From Callipepla californica brunnescens (taxonomy: Eukaryota > Chordata > Aves > Galliformes > Odontophoridae), in assembly GCA_023055505.1 (NCBI GenBank), contig JALIRH010000049.1, forward strand, positions 2,170,001-2,234,000: a stretch of DNA of 64,000 nucleotides, read 5' to 3'. Both the position numbers and the translations under genes were made by a program. Positions within the stretch are counted from its first letter, which is position 1. The number at the start of each line of letters is the position of its first letter. Under the pieces are notes generated by a model, which did not search any database, was not told the DNA's origin, and was given only the letters and a program-made list of their open reading frames with translations. Positions 12,822 through 27,039 of the stretch are shown here, piece by piece.

Positions 12822-15416
12822 GGCCATAGAACTCAATGGGGCCATAGGAATCAATGGGACCATAGAACTCAATGGTGCAGTAGGGATCAATGTGACCACA
12901 GGGATCAATGGGACCATAGGGATCAGTGGGGCCATAGGGATCAATGGGGCCATAGGGATCAATGGGGACATAGGGATCAATGGGACCATTGGAATCAATG
13001 GGACCAGAGGAGTCAATGGGGCCATAGAACTCCATAGACCCATAGGGATTAATGGGGCCATAGAACTCAGTGGGGCCATAGGAATCAATGCAGCCATAGG
13101 AATCAATGGGGCTATGGGAACCTATGGGGCCAACGGGGTCAATGGGGCCATCGGGATCAATGGGGCCATAGAGATCAATAGGGCCATAGGGATCAATGGG
13201 GCCATAGAAATCAATGGTGCCATTGGGATCAATGGGGACATAGGGATCTATGGGGCCTTAGAACTCATTGGGGCCGTAGGAATCAATGGGGCCATAGAAC
13301 TCAATGGGGCCATAGGGATCAAGGGGGACATAGGAATCAATGGGGCCAAAGGAATCAATGGGGCAATAGGAATCAGAGGGGCCGTAGGAATCAATGGGGC
13401 CATAGGGATCAGTGGGGCCATAGTAATCAGTGGGGCCTGAGGAATAAATGAGGCACTCGGGATCAATGGGGCCATAGGGATCGATGGGGCCATAGGGATC
13501 AATGTGGCCATAGGGATCAATGGGGCCATAGGAATCAATGGGGCCAGAGGAATCGATGGGGCCATAGGGATAGATGAGGCCATAGGAATCAATGGGGCCA
13601 TTGAACTCAATTGGGCCATAGAGATCAATGGGGCCATAGGGATCAATGGGGTCATAGAACTCAATGGGGCCTCTAGAACTCAATGGGGCCATAGGAATCA
13701 ATGGGACCATAGGAATCAAAGGGGCCATAGGAATCCATGGGGCCATAGAACTCAAAGGGGCCATAGGGATCAATGGGGCCATAGGGATCAATGGAGCCAA
13801 AGAACTCAAAGGAGCCATAGAACTCAATGGGGCCATAGGGATCAATTGTGCCATTGAACTCAATGGGGCCATAGGGATCAATGGGGCCATAGGGATCAAT
13901 GGCGCCATAGGGATCAATGGGGCCACAGGGATCGATGGGGCCATAGGGATCAATGGGGCCAAAGGAATCAAAGGAGCCATAGAACTCAATGGGGCCATAG
14001 AACTCAATGGGGCCATAGGGATCAATGGGACCATAGGAATCAATGGGGCCATAGGAATCAATGGGGCCATAGGGATCAATAGGGCCATAAGGATCAATAG
14101 GGCCATAGGGATCAATGGAACCATAGGGATCAATGGAGCCATAGAACTCAATGTGGTCATAGGGATCAATGGGACCGTAGGAATCAATGGGTCCATACAG
14201 ATCAGTGGGGCCATAGGAATCAATAAGGCCTTAGGGATCAATGGGGCCATAGGGATCGATGGGGCCTTCGGGATCAATGGGGCCATAGGAATCAATGATG
14301 CCATAGGGATCAATGGGGCCTTAGGAATCAATGGGGCCAAAGAAATCGATGGGGCCAAAGAAATCGATGGGGCCATAGAACTCAAAGAGGCCATAGGAAT
14401 CAATGGGGCCATAGGAATCAATGGAGCCATAGAACTCATTGGGGCCATAGAGATCAATGGTGCCTTAAAAATCAATGGGGCCATAGAACTCAATGGGGCC
14501 ATAGAACTCAAAGGGGTCAAAAAAATCAATGGGACCATAGGAATCAATGGGGCCATAGAACTCAAAGGGGCAATAGGGATCAATGGGGCCATAGGGATCA
14601 ATTGAACCATAGAACTCAATGGGGCCATAGAACTCAAAGGGGCCATAGGAATCAATGGGGCCATAGGAATCAATGGGGCCATAGAACTCAGTGGGGCCAT
14701 AGAACTCAATGGGGCAATAGGGATCAATGGATTCAAAGAACTCAAAGGAGCCATAGAACTCAATGGGGATAGGGATCAATTGGGCCATAGAACTCAATGG
14801 GGCCATAGGAATCAATGAGGACATAGAACTGAAAAGGGGTTATAAAAATCAATGGGGCCATAGGGATCAATGAAGCCATAGAACTCAATGGAGCCATATA
14901 ACTCAAAGGGGCCATAGGGATCAATGGGGCCACAGCGATCAATGGGGCCATAGGACTCAATGGGGCCATAGGGATTAATGGGGCCATAGGGATCAATAAG
15001 GCCATAGGAATCCATGCGGCCATAGAACTCAATGGGGCCATAGGGATCAATGGGGCCATATGGATCAATGGGGCAATCGGAATCAATGGGGCCATAGGGA
15101 TCAATGGGGCAATAGGAATTACTGTGGCCATATGTATCAGTGGGGACATAGAACTCAATGGGCCCTAGTGATCAATGGGACCATAGGAATCAATAGGGCC
15201 ATAGGAATAAGTGGGGCCATAGGAATCAGTGGGGCCATAAAAATCAATGGGGCCATAGAAATCAATGGGGCCATAGGGATCAATGTGGCCACAGGAATCA
15301 ATGGGGCCATAGGAATCAATGGGGACATAGGGATCAATGGGTCCATTAGAATCAATGGGGCCTTAGGAATCAATGGGGCCATGGGGATTAAACGGGCCCT
15401 AGGGATCAATGGGGCC
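12281..15416 (+). repeat. Higher-order module 2, 3136 bp
   Basis: A second tandem copy of the LTR-plus-units module. Unit-by-unit variants match module 1 closely; for example the ATGAGGCACTCGGGATC, CTCTAGAACTC and ATTGTGCCATTGAAC words keep their order. Two units are missing relative to module 1 at about 13290. Confidence 0.85.
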
Positions 15417-15678
15417 TGTCGTGGTTTTATGATTTTTTGGTACTGCTATTCCACATCATGGCATCATGTAGTGCATTGGGAGTCAGGGAGAACTACATTC
15501 CCCAGAGGACTTTGCAATGCTTTGTTTTTTTTTCACGTGTTTTCCGCTCAGAGGGAACAGATAAAAACTCTCTGCGGTCACGGGACGTTCTCTCTCTTTC
15601 CTCTAGGATCACTTAGGAGTGGGTGCTCACTGCCGTCCGCCTTCAGCGTTAGCGTAAGGCCTTCGGTTTATCGGGCAC

Positions 15679-15714
<36 letters not shown>

Positions 15715-15959
15715 GTTTTGTTTGATTAATTAGGCGTAATTCCAAATTGTATTGCATTATATTGTGTTATTTACTTCCTGATGTCTTATTTAGTAAATTA
15801 GCTTTTCCCCCTCAGATCGTTGCCGCTGTTTTGTTTTGGGGCTTATTTCCTTTTTTTTTTTTTCCTTTTCGCCCTTTCCCCTGTCCGGAGTGTGGGCCTG
15901 TGGGTCTCCTTCCTCGGTTGTTGCGGGGCTGGGCCGAACCGGCCCACAAACCCCTGACA
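15417..15959 (+). repeat. Solo LTR 3 in the array (subtype B)
   Basis: 543 bp with the same insertion site and GGCC duplication. It ends GGCCCACAAACCCCTGACA, a variant shared with LTRs 4 and 5 and with the right proviral 5' LTR, whereas LTRs 1 and 2 read GGCCCTCAAACC. Confidence 0.9.
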
Positions 15960-18779
15960 GGCCATAGAACTCAATGGGGCCATAGGAATCAATGGGACCA
16001 TAGAACTCAATGGTGCAGTAGGGATCAATGTGACCACAGGGATCAATGGGACCATAGGAATCAATGGGGCCATAGGGATCAATGGGGCCATAGGGATCAA
16101 TGGGGACATAGGGATCAATGGGACCATTGGAATCAATGGGACCAGAGGAATCAATGGGGCCATAGAACTCCATAGACCCATAGGGATTAATGGGGCCATA
16201 GAACTCAGTGGGGCCATAGGAATCAATGCAGCCATAGGAATCAATGGGGCTATGGGAACCTATGGGGCCAACGGGGTCAATGGGGCCATCGGGATCAATG
16301 GGGCCATAGAGATCAATAGGGCCATAGGGATCAATGGGGCCATAGAAATCAATGTTGCCATTGAGATCAATGGGGACATAGGGATCTATGGGGCCTTAGA
16401 ACTCATTGGGGCCGTAGGAATCAATGGGGCAATAGGGATCAATGGGGCCATAGAACTCAATGGGGCCATAGGGATCAATGAGACCATAGGGATCAATGGG
16501 GCCATAGGAATCAATGGGGCCATAGGGATCAACGGGGCCATAGGGATCAATCAGGCATAGGGATCAATGGGGCCATAGAACTCAATGGGGCCATAGGGAT
16601 CAATGCGGCCATTGGGATCAATGGAGCCATAGAACTCAATGGAGCCATAGAACTCCAAGGGAACATAGGGATCAAAGGGGCCATATGGATCAATGGGGCC
16701 ATAGAACTCAAAGGGGCCATAGAACTCAATGGGGACATAGGGATCAATGGGAACATAGGAATCAAAGGGGCCATAGGAATCAGTGGGGCCATAGAACTCA
16801 GTGGGACCATAGGGATCAATGGGGCCATAGAACTCAGTGGGGCCATAGGGATCAATGGGGCCATAGGAATCAGTGTGGCCATAGGAATCAGTGGGGCCAT
16901 AAAAATCAATGGGGACATAGGAATCAATGGGGCCATAGGGATCAGTGGAGCCATAGGGATCAATGGGGCCATAGAACTCAAAGGGGCCATAGGGATCAAG
17001 AGGGACATAGGGATCAATGGGGCCGTAGGAATCAATGGGTTAATAGGAATCAGAGGGGCCGTAGGAATCAATGGGGCCATAGGAATCAATGGGGCCATAG
17101 GGATCAATGGGGCCATAGGAATCAATGGGACCTTAGGAATTAATGGGGCCACAGGAATCAATGGGACCATAGGAATCAATGGGGCCTTAGGGATCAATGG
17201 GGCTATAAGGATCGATGGGGCCATAGGAATCAATGGGGCCATAGGGAACAATGGGGCCATAGGAATCAATGGGGCCATAGGAATCTAAGGGGCCATAGGA
17301 ATCAGTTGGGCCATGGATATCAATGGGGCCATAGGGATCAATGAAGCCATTGGTATCAGTGGAGCCATAGGGATCAGTGGGGCCACAGGAATCAATAAGG
17401 CCATAGGAATCAATGTGGCCATCGGGATCAATGGGGCCATAGGGATCAATGGGACCATAGGGATCAATGGTACAATAGGAATCAATGGGGCCACAGCGAT
17501 CAATGGGACTAAAGGAATCAATGGGGCCATAGGAATCAATGGAGCCATAGAACTCAGTGGGGCCATAGGGTCAATGGGGCCTTTGGAATCAGTGGGGCCA
17601 TAGGGATCAATGGGAACATAGGAATCATTGGGGCCATAGGTATCAAAGGGACCATAGGGATCGATGGGGCCATAGGGATCAATGGGGCCATATAGATCGA
17701 TGGGGCCATAGGAATCAGTGGAGCCATAGGAATCAGTGGGGCCATAGGGATCAATGTGGCCATAGGGATCAATGGGGCCATAGGGATCAATGGGGCCATA
17801 GGTATCAGTGGGGCCATCGGAATCAATGGGGCCATAGAACTCAATGAGGCCATAGGGATCAATAGGACCATAGGGATCAATGGGACAATAGGAATCAATG
17901 GGGCCATAGGAATCAGTGGGGCCATAGAACTCAGTGGGGCCATAGTGATCAATGGGGCCATAGGGATCAATGGGGCCATAGAAATCAATGGGGCCATAGA
18001 TATCAATGGGTCATTAGAAATTAATGGGGCCATAGGAATCAATGGGGCCATAGAACTCAATGGGGCCGTAGAACTCAATGGGGCCTTAGAGATAAATGGG
18101 ACCATAAGAATAAATGGGGCCATAGGGATCAATGGGGCCATAGGGATCAATGTGGCCATAGGGATGAGTGGGGCCATAGTAATCAATGGGGCCGTAGGGA
18201 TCAATGAGGCCATAGGAATCAGTGGGGCCATAGGAATCAATGGGGCCATAGGGATCAATGAGGCCATATAGATCGATGGGGCTATAAGAATCAATGGGGC
18301 CATAGGAATCAATGGGGCCATTGGGTCAATGTGGCCATAGGGATCAATGGGGCCAGAGGGATCAATGGGGCCATAGGAATCAATGGGGCTATAGGAATCA
18401 AAGGAGCCATAGAACTTAATGTGGCCATAGGGATCAATGGGACCATAAAAATCAATGGGGCCTTAGGAATCAATGGGGCCATAGGAACCAATGGGGAACA
18501 TAGGAATCACTGGGGCCATAGGAATCAATAAGGCCATAGAACTCAATGTGGCCGTTGGGATCAATCCGGCCATAGAACTCAATGGGGCCATAGGGATTAA
18601 TGGGGCCATAGAACTCATTGTGGCCATAGGAATCATTGTGGCCATAGAACTCACTAAATGGTGCCTTAGGAATCAATGGGGACAGAGAACTCAATGGGGC
18701 CATAGGTATCAATAACGACATAGGGATCAATGGAGCCAAAGAACTCGAAGGAGCCATAGAACTCAATGGGGCCATAGGA

Positions 18780-21700
18780 ATCAATGTGGCCATAGAACTG
18801 AAAGGGGTAATAATAATAAATGGGGCCATAGGAATCAGTGAGGCCATAGGAATCAATGTGGCCACAGCGATCAATGGGATCGTAGGAATCAATGGGGCCA
18901 GAGAACTCAATGGGGCCATAGAACTCAATGGAGCCATAGAACTCAATGGGGCCATAGGGATCAATGGGGCCATAGAAATCAATGGGGCCATAGAACTCAA
19001 TGTGGTTTAGGGATCAGTGTGGCCATAGGAATCAATGGGGCCATAGGGATCAATGGGCACATAGGTATCAATGGGACCATTGATCTCAATGGGGCCGTAG
19101 GGATCAATGGGGCCATAGAACTCAATGGGCCATAGGGATCAATGGGACCATAGGAATCAATGGAGCCATAAGGATCAATGGGGCCATAGGGATCAATGGG
19201 GCCATCGGGATCAATGGAGACATAGAACTCAATGGAGCCATAGAACTCTATGGGGCCATTGGAAATCAATGGGGACATAGGGATCAATTGGGCCATAGAA
19301 CTCAATAGGACCATAGGAATCAATGGAGCCATAGAACTCAATGGAGCCATAAAAATCAATGGGGCTATAGGAATCAGTGGGGCCATAGGAATCAATGTGG
19401 CCACAGCGATCAATTGGATCGTAGGAATCAATGGGGCCAGAGAACTCAATGGGGCCATAGAACTCAATGGAGCCATAGAACTCAATGGGGCCATAGGGAT
19501 CAATGGGGCCATAGAAATCAATGGGGCCATAGAACTCAATGTGCTTTAGGGATCAGTGTGGCCATAGGAATCAATGGGGCCATAGGGATCAATGGGCACA
19601 TAGGTATCAATGGGACCATTGATCTCAATGGGGCCGTAGGGATCAATGGGGCCATAGAACTCAATGGGCCATAGGGATCAATGGGACCATAGGAATCAAT
19701 GGAGCCATAAGGATCAATGGGGCCATAGGGATCAATGGGGCCATCGGGATCAATGGAGACATAGAACTCAATGGAGCCATAGAACTCTATGGGGCCATTG
19801 GAAATCAATGGGGACATAGGGATCAATTGGGCCATAGAACTCAATAGGACCATAGGAATCAATGGGGCCATAGAACTCAATGGAGCCATAGAACTCAATG
19901 GGGCCATAGGGATCAATGGGGTAATAGGGATCAATGAGACCATAGGAATCAATGGGACCATAGGGATCAATGGGACCATAGGAATCAGTGGGGCCATAGG
20001 AATCAGTGGGGCCATAGGAATCAATGGAGCCATAGAACTCAATGGGGCCATAGGGATCAATGGGACCTTAGAAATCAATGGGGCCTTAGCGATCAATGGC
20101 GCCATAGGGATCAATGGGGCCACAGGGATCGATGGGGCAATTGGGATCAATGGGGCCATAGAGATCAATGGGGCCATAGGAATCAATGGGGCCATATAAA
20201 TCGAAGGGGCCATAGGAATCAGTGGGGCTATAGGAATCAATGGAGCCATAGAACTCAATCGAGCCATAGAACTCAATGGGGCCATAGGGATCAATGGCGC
20301 CATAGGGATCAATGGGGCCACAGGGATCGATGGGGCCATAGGGACTAATGGGGCCATAGAAATCAATGGGGCCTCAGGGATCGATTGGGCCATAGGGATC
20401 AATGGGGCCATAGAGATCAATGGGGCCTTAGGAATCAATGTAAACAATAGGAATCAATGGAAACATAGGAATCAATGCGGCCATAGGAATCAATGGGGCC
20501 ATAGGAATCAATGGAGCCATAGAACTCAATGGGGCCATAGGGATCAATGGGGCCATACAACTCAAAGGGGCCATAGGAATTAATGTGGCCATACGGATCA
20601 CTGTGGCCATAGGAATCAATGGGACCCTAGGAATCAATGGGACCATAGGGATCAATGGAGCCATAGAACTCAAAGGGGCCATAGAATCAATGTGGCCATA
20701 GAAATGAAGGGGCCATAAAAATCAATGGAACCATAGGGATCAATGGGGCCATAGGGATCAATGGGGCCATAGAACTCAAAGGGGCGATAGAATTTAATGG
20801 GGACATAGGGATCAATGGGAACATAGGAATCAAAGGGTCATAGGAATCAGTGGGGCCATAGAACTCAGTGGGGCCATAGGGATCAATGGGTCCATAGAAA
20901 TCAATGGGGCCATATGGATCAATGTGACCATAGGGATCAATGGGGCCAGAGGAATCAATGGGGCCACAGCAATCAATGGGGCCATAGGAATGAATGGGGC
21001 AATACAACTCAATGGGGCCATAGGGATCAATGGGGCCATAGAAATCAATGGGGCCATAGAACTCAATGTGGTTTAGGGATCAGTGTGGCCATAGGAATCA
21101 ATGGGGCCATAGGGATCAATGGGCACATAGGTATCAATGGGACCATTGATCTCAATGGGGCCGTAGGGATCAATGGGGCCATAGTTATCAATGGGACCAT
21201 AGGCATCAGTGGGGCCACAGGAATCAATGGGGCAATAGTCATCACTGGGGCCATTGGAAAAAATGGGGCCATAGGAATCAATGTAGCCGTAGAACTCATT
21301 GGGGCCTTAGGGATCGATGGGGCCATAGAGATCAATGGGGCCATAGGGATCAATGGGGCTATAGGAATCAATGGAGCCATAGAACTTAATGTGGCCATAG
21401 GGATCAATGGGACCATAAAAATCAATGGGCCCTAGGAATCAATGAAGCCATAGGAACCAATGGGAACATAGGAATCAGTGGGGCCATAGGAATCAATAAG
21501 GCCATAGAACTCAATGGGGCCTTAGGGATTAATGGGGCCATAGAACTCATTGTGGCCATAGGAATCAATGTGGCCATAGAACTCACTCAATGGTGCCTTA
21601 GGAATCAATGGGGACAGAGAACTCAATGGGGCCATACGTATCAATAACGACATAGGGATCAATGGGGCCATAGGGATCAATGGAGCCAAAGAACTCGAAG

Positions 21701-24700
21701 GAGCCATAGAACTCACTGGGGCCATAATGATCAATGGGGCTATAGGGATCAATTGGGCCATAGAACTCAAAGGGGCCATAGGAATCAATGTGGCCATAGA
21801 ACTGAAAGGGGTAATAATAATAAATGGGGCCATAGGAATCAGTGGGGCCATAGGAATCAATGGGGCCACAGCGATCAATGGGACCATAGGAATCAATGGG
21901 GCCATAGAACTCAATGGGGCCATAGAACTCAATGGAGCCGTAGAACTCAATGGGGCCATAGGGATCAATGGGGTAATAGGGATCAATGAGAACATAGGAA
22001 TCAATGGGACCATAGGGATCAATGGGACCATAGGAATCAGTGGGGCCATAGGAATCAGTGGGGCCATAGGAATCAATGGAGCCATAGAACTCAATGGGGC
22101 CATAGGGATCAAAGGGACCTTAGAAATCAATGGGGACTTAGCGATCAATGGCGCCATAGGGATCAATGGGGCCACAGGGATCGATGGGGCAATTGGGATC
22201 AATGGGGCCCTAGAGATCAATGGGGCCACAGGGATCGATGGGGCAATTGGGATCAAAGGGGCCATAGAGATCAATGGGGCCATAGGAATCAATGGGACCA
22301 TATAAATCGAAGGGGCCATAGGAATCAGTGGGGCTATAGGAATCAATGGAGCCATAGAACTCAATCGAGCCATAGAACTCAATGGGGCCATAGGGACCAA
22401 TGGGGCCATAGGGATCAATGGGGCCACAGGGATCGATTGGGCCATAGGGATCAATGGGGCCATAGAGATCAATGGGGCCTTAGGAATCAATGGAGCCACA
22501 GAACTCAATGGGGCCATAGGGATCAATAGGGCCATAGGAATCAATGGAAACATAGGAAACAATGGAAACATAGGAATCAATGTGGCCATAGGGATCAATG
22601 GGGCCATAGGAATCAATGGAGCCATAGAACTCAATGGGGCCATAGGGATCAATGGGGCCATACAACTAAAAGGGGCCATAGGAATTAATGTGGCCATAGG
22701 GATCAATGTGGCCATAGGAATCAATGGGGCCATAGGAATCAATGGATCATAGGGATCAATGGTGCCATAGGAATCAATGTGACCCTAGGAATCAATGGGA
22801 CCATAGGGATCAATGGAGCCATAGAACTCAAAGGGGCCATAGGAATCAATGTGGCCATAGAACTGAAGGGGCCATAAAAATCAATGGAACCATAGGGATC
22901 AATGGGGCCATAGGGATCAGTGGGGCCATAGAACTCAAAGGGGCCATAGAATTCAATGGGGACATAGGGATCAATGGGAACATAGGAATCAAAGGGTCAT
23001 AGGAATCAGTGGGGCCATAGAACTCAGTGGGGCCATAGGGATCAATGGGGCCATAGAAATCAATGGGGCCATAGGGATCAATGGGACCATAGGAATCAAT
23101 GGAGTCATAAGGATCAATGGGGTCATAGGGATCAATGGGGCCATCGGGATCAATGGAGACATAGAACTCAATGTAGCCATAGAAATCAATGGGGTCTTAG
23201 GAATCAATGGGGCCATAAAACTCAATGGGGCCATATGAATCAATGGAGCCATAGGAATCAATGGAGCCATAGATCTCAATGGGGCCATAGGGATCAATGG
23301 GACATAGGGATCAATGGGGACATAGGGATCAATTGGGCCATAGGGATCAATGGGGCCATAGGGATCGATGGGACCATAGGAATCAATGGGGCCTTAGGGA
23401 TAAATGCGGCCATAGAACTCAATGGGGCCAGAGGGATCAATGAAGCCATGGGGCTCAATGGGGCCATAGGGATCAATGGGGCCACAGCGATCAATGGAGC
23501 AATAGGGATCAATGGGGCCACAGGAATCAATGGGGCCATAGGAATCAAGGGGCCATAGTCATCAATGGGGCGATAGGGATTAATGGGGCCTCAGGGATCA
23601 ATGGGGCCTCAGCGATCAATGGGGCCATAGGAACCAATGGAGCCATAGAACTCAATGGGGCCATAGAACTCAATGGGGCCTTAGGGATCAATGGGACCTT
23701 AGGAATCAATGGGGCCTTAGAACTCAATGGGGCCATAGGAATCAATGAAGCCTTAGGAATCAACGGGGCCATAGAACTCAATGGGGCCATAGGGATCAAT
23801 GGAACGATAGGAATCATAGGGTCCATAGGGATCAATGGGGCCTTAGAGATCAATGGGGCCATAGTGATCAATGGGGCCATAGAACTCAATGGGACCATTA
23901 TAATCAAAGGAGCCATAGAACTCAATGGGGCCATAGGGATCAATGGAGCCATAGAACTCAATGGGGCCATAGGGATCAATTGGGCCATAGAACTCAAAGG
24001 GGCCATAGGAACCAATGGGGCCTTAGGAATCAATGGGGCCATAGAACTCAATGGGACCATAGGGATCAATGGGACCATAGGAATCAGTGGGGCCATAGGA
24101 ATCAGTGGGGCCATAGGAATCCATGGAGCCATAGAACTCAATCGAGTCATAGAACTCAATGGGGCCATAGGGATCAATGGGACCTTAGAAATCAATGGGG
24201 ACTTAGGGATCAATGGGGCCATAGGGATCAATTGGGCCACAGGGATCGATGGGACCATAGGAATCGAAGGGGCCATAGGAATCAGTGGGGCCATAGGAAT
24301 CAATGGAGCCTTAGAACTCAATCGAGCCATAGAACTCAATGGGGCCATAGGGATCAACGGGACCTTAGGAATCAATGGGGCCATAGGGACCAATGGGGCC
24401 ACAGGGATCGATTGGGCCATAGGGATCAATGGGGCCATAGAGACCTATTGGGCCATAGGGATCAATGGGGCCATAGAACTCAAAGAGGCCATAGGAATCA
24501 ATGGGGCCATAGGAATCAATGGAGCCATAGAATTCAATGGGGTCATAGGGATCAATGGGGCCATACAACTCAAAGGGGCCATAGAACTCAATGGGGCCAT
24601 AGAACTCAAAGGGGCCAAAAAAATCAATGGGACCATAGGAATCAATGGGGCCATAGAACTCAAAGGGGCAATAGGGATCAATGGGGCCATAGGGATCAAT

Positions 24701-25497
24701 TGAACCATAGAACTCAATGGGGCCATAGAACTCAAAGGGGCCATAGGAATCAATGGGGCCATAGGAATCAATGGGGCCATAGAACTCAGTGGGGCCATAG
24801 AACTCAATGGGGCAATAGGGATCAATGGATTCAAAGAACTCAAAGGAGCCATAGAACTCAATGGGGATAGGGATCAATTGGGCCATAGAACTCAATGGGG
24901 CCATAGGAATCAATGAGGACATAGAACTGAAAAGGGGTTATAAAAATCAATGGGGCCATAGGGATCAATGAAGCCATAGAACTCAATGGAGCCATATAAC
25001 TCAAAGGGGCCATAGGGATCAATGGGGCCACAGCGATCAATGGGGCCATAGGACTCAATGGGGCCATAGGGATTAATGGGGCCATAGGGATCAATGGGGC
25101 CATAGGGATCAATAAGGCCATAGGAATCCATGCGGCCATAGAACTCAATGGGGCCATAGGGATCAATGGGGCCATAGGGATCAATGGGGCAATAGGAATT
25201 ACTGTGGCCATATGTATCAGTGGGGACATAGAACTCAATGGGCCCTAGTGATCAATGGGACCATAGGAATCAATAGGGCCATAGGAATAAGTGGGGCCAT
25301 AGGAATCAGTGGGGCCATAAAAATCAATGGGGCCATAGAAATCAATGGGGCCATAGGGATCAATGTGGCCACAGGAATCAATGGGGCCATAGGAATCAAT
25401 GGGGACATAGGGATCAATGGGTCCATAGGAATCAATGGGGCCTTAGGAATCAATGGGGCCATGGGGATTAAACGGGCCCTAGGGATCAATGGGGCCT
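18780..25497 (+). repeat. 8.26-kb period module, first copy
   Basis: Every distinctive word and every open-frame boundary from about 18780 to LTR 4 recurs exactly 8260 bases downstream (for example 18997 to 27257, 21522 to 29782, 23545 to 31805). By eye the copies look identical or almost so over ~6.7 kb, which implies a very recent tandem duplication or conversion. The left junction is near 18780/27040, where the preceding units differ. Confidence 0.85.
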
Positions 25498-25758
25498 GTC
25501 GTGGTTTTATGATTTTTTGGTACTGCTATTCCACATCATGGCATCATGTAGTGCATTGGGAGTCAGGGAGAACTACATTCCCCAGAGGACTTTGCAATGC
25601 TTTGTTTTTTTTTCACGTGTTTTCCGCTCAGAGGGAACAGATAAAAACTCTCTGCGGTCACGGGACGTTCTCTCTCTTTCCTCTAGGATCACTTAGGAGT
25701 GGGTGCTCACTGCCGTCCGCCTTCAGCGTTAGCGTAAGGCCTTCGGTTTATCGGGCAC

Positions 25759-25794
<36 letters not shown>

Positions 25795-26040
25795 GTTTTG
25801 TTTGATTAATTAGGCGTAATTCCAAATTGTATTGCATTATATTGTGTTATTTACTTCCTGATGTCTTATTTAGTAAATTAGCTTTTCCCCCTCAGATCGT
25901 TGCCGCTGTTTTGTTTTGGGGCTTATTTCCTTTTTTTTTTTTTTCCTTTTCGCCCTTTCCCCTGTCCGGAGTGTGGGCCTGTGGGTCTCCTTCCTCGGTT
26001 GTTGCGGGGCTGGGCCGAACCGGCCCACAAACCCCTGACA
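25497..26040 (+). repeat. Solo LTR 4 in the array (subtype B)
   Basis: 544 bp, with the same flanks as LTRs 1-3. The poly-T run near 25930 is one base longer than in LTRs 1-3, a mark shared only with LTR 5. Confidence 0.9.
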
Positions 26041-27039
26041 GGCCATAGAACTCAATGGGGCCATAGGAATCAATGGGACCATAGAACTCAATGGTGCAGT
26101 AGGGATCAATGTGACCACAGGGATCAATGGGACCATAGGAATCAATGGGGCCATAGGGATCAATGGGGCCATAGGGATCAATGGGGACATAGGGATCAAT
26201 GGGACCATTGGAATCAATGGGACCAGAGGAATCAATGGGGCCATAGAACTCCATAGACCCATAGGGATTAATGGGGCCATAGAACTCAGTGGGGCCATAG
26301 GAATCAATGCAGCCATAGGAATCAATGGGGCTATGGGAACCTATGGGGCCAACGGGGTCAATGGGGCCATCGGGATCAATGGGACCATAGAGATCAATAG
26401 GGCCATAGGGATCAATGGGGCCATAGAAATCAATGTTGCCATTGAGATCAATGGGGACATAGGGATCTATGGGGCCTTAGAACTCATTGGGGCCGTAGGA
26501 ATCAATGGGGCAATAGGGATCAATGGGGCCATAGAACTCAATGGGGCCATAGGGATCAATGAGACCATAGGGATCAATGGGGCCATAGGAATCAATGGGG
26601 CCATAGGGATCAACGGGGCCATAGGGATCAATCAGGCATAGGGATCAATGGGGCCATAGAACTCAATGGGGCCATAGGGATCAATGCGGCCATTGGGATC
26701 AATGGAGCCATAGAACTCAATGGAGCCATAGAACTCCAAGGGAACATAGGGATCAAAGGGGCCATATGGATCAATGGGGCCATAGAACTCAAAGGGGCCA
26801 TAGAACTCAATGGGGACATAGGGATCAATGGGAACATAGGAATCAAAGGGGCCATAGGAATCAGTGGGGCCATAGAACTCAGTGGGGCCATAGGGATCAA
26901 TGGGGCCATAGAACTCAGTGGGGCCATAGGGATCAATGGGGCCATAGGAATCAGTGGGGCCATAAAAATCAATGGGGACATAGGAATCAATGGGGCCATA
27001 GGGATCAGTGGAGCCATAGGGATCAATGGGGCCACAGGG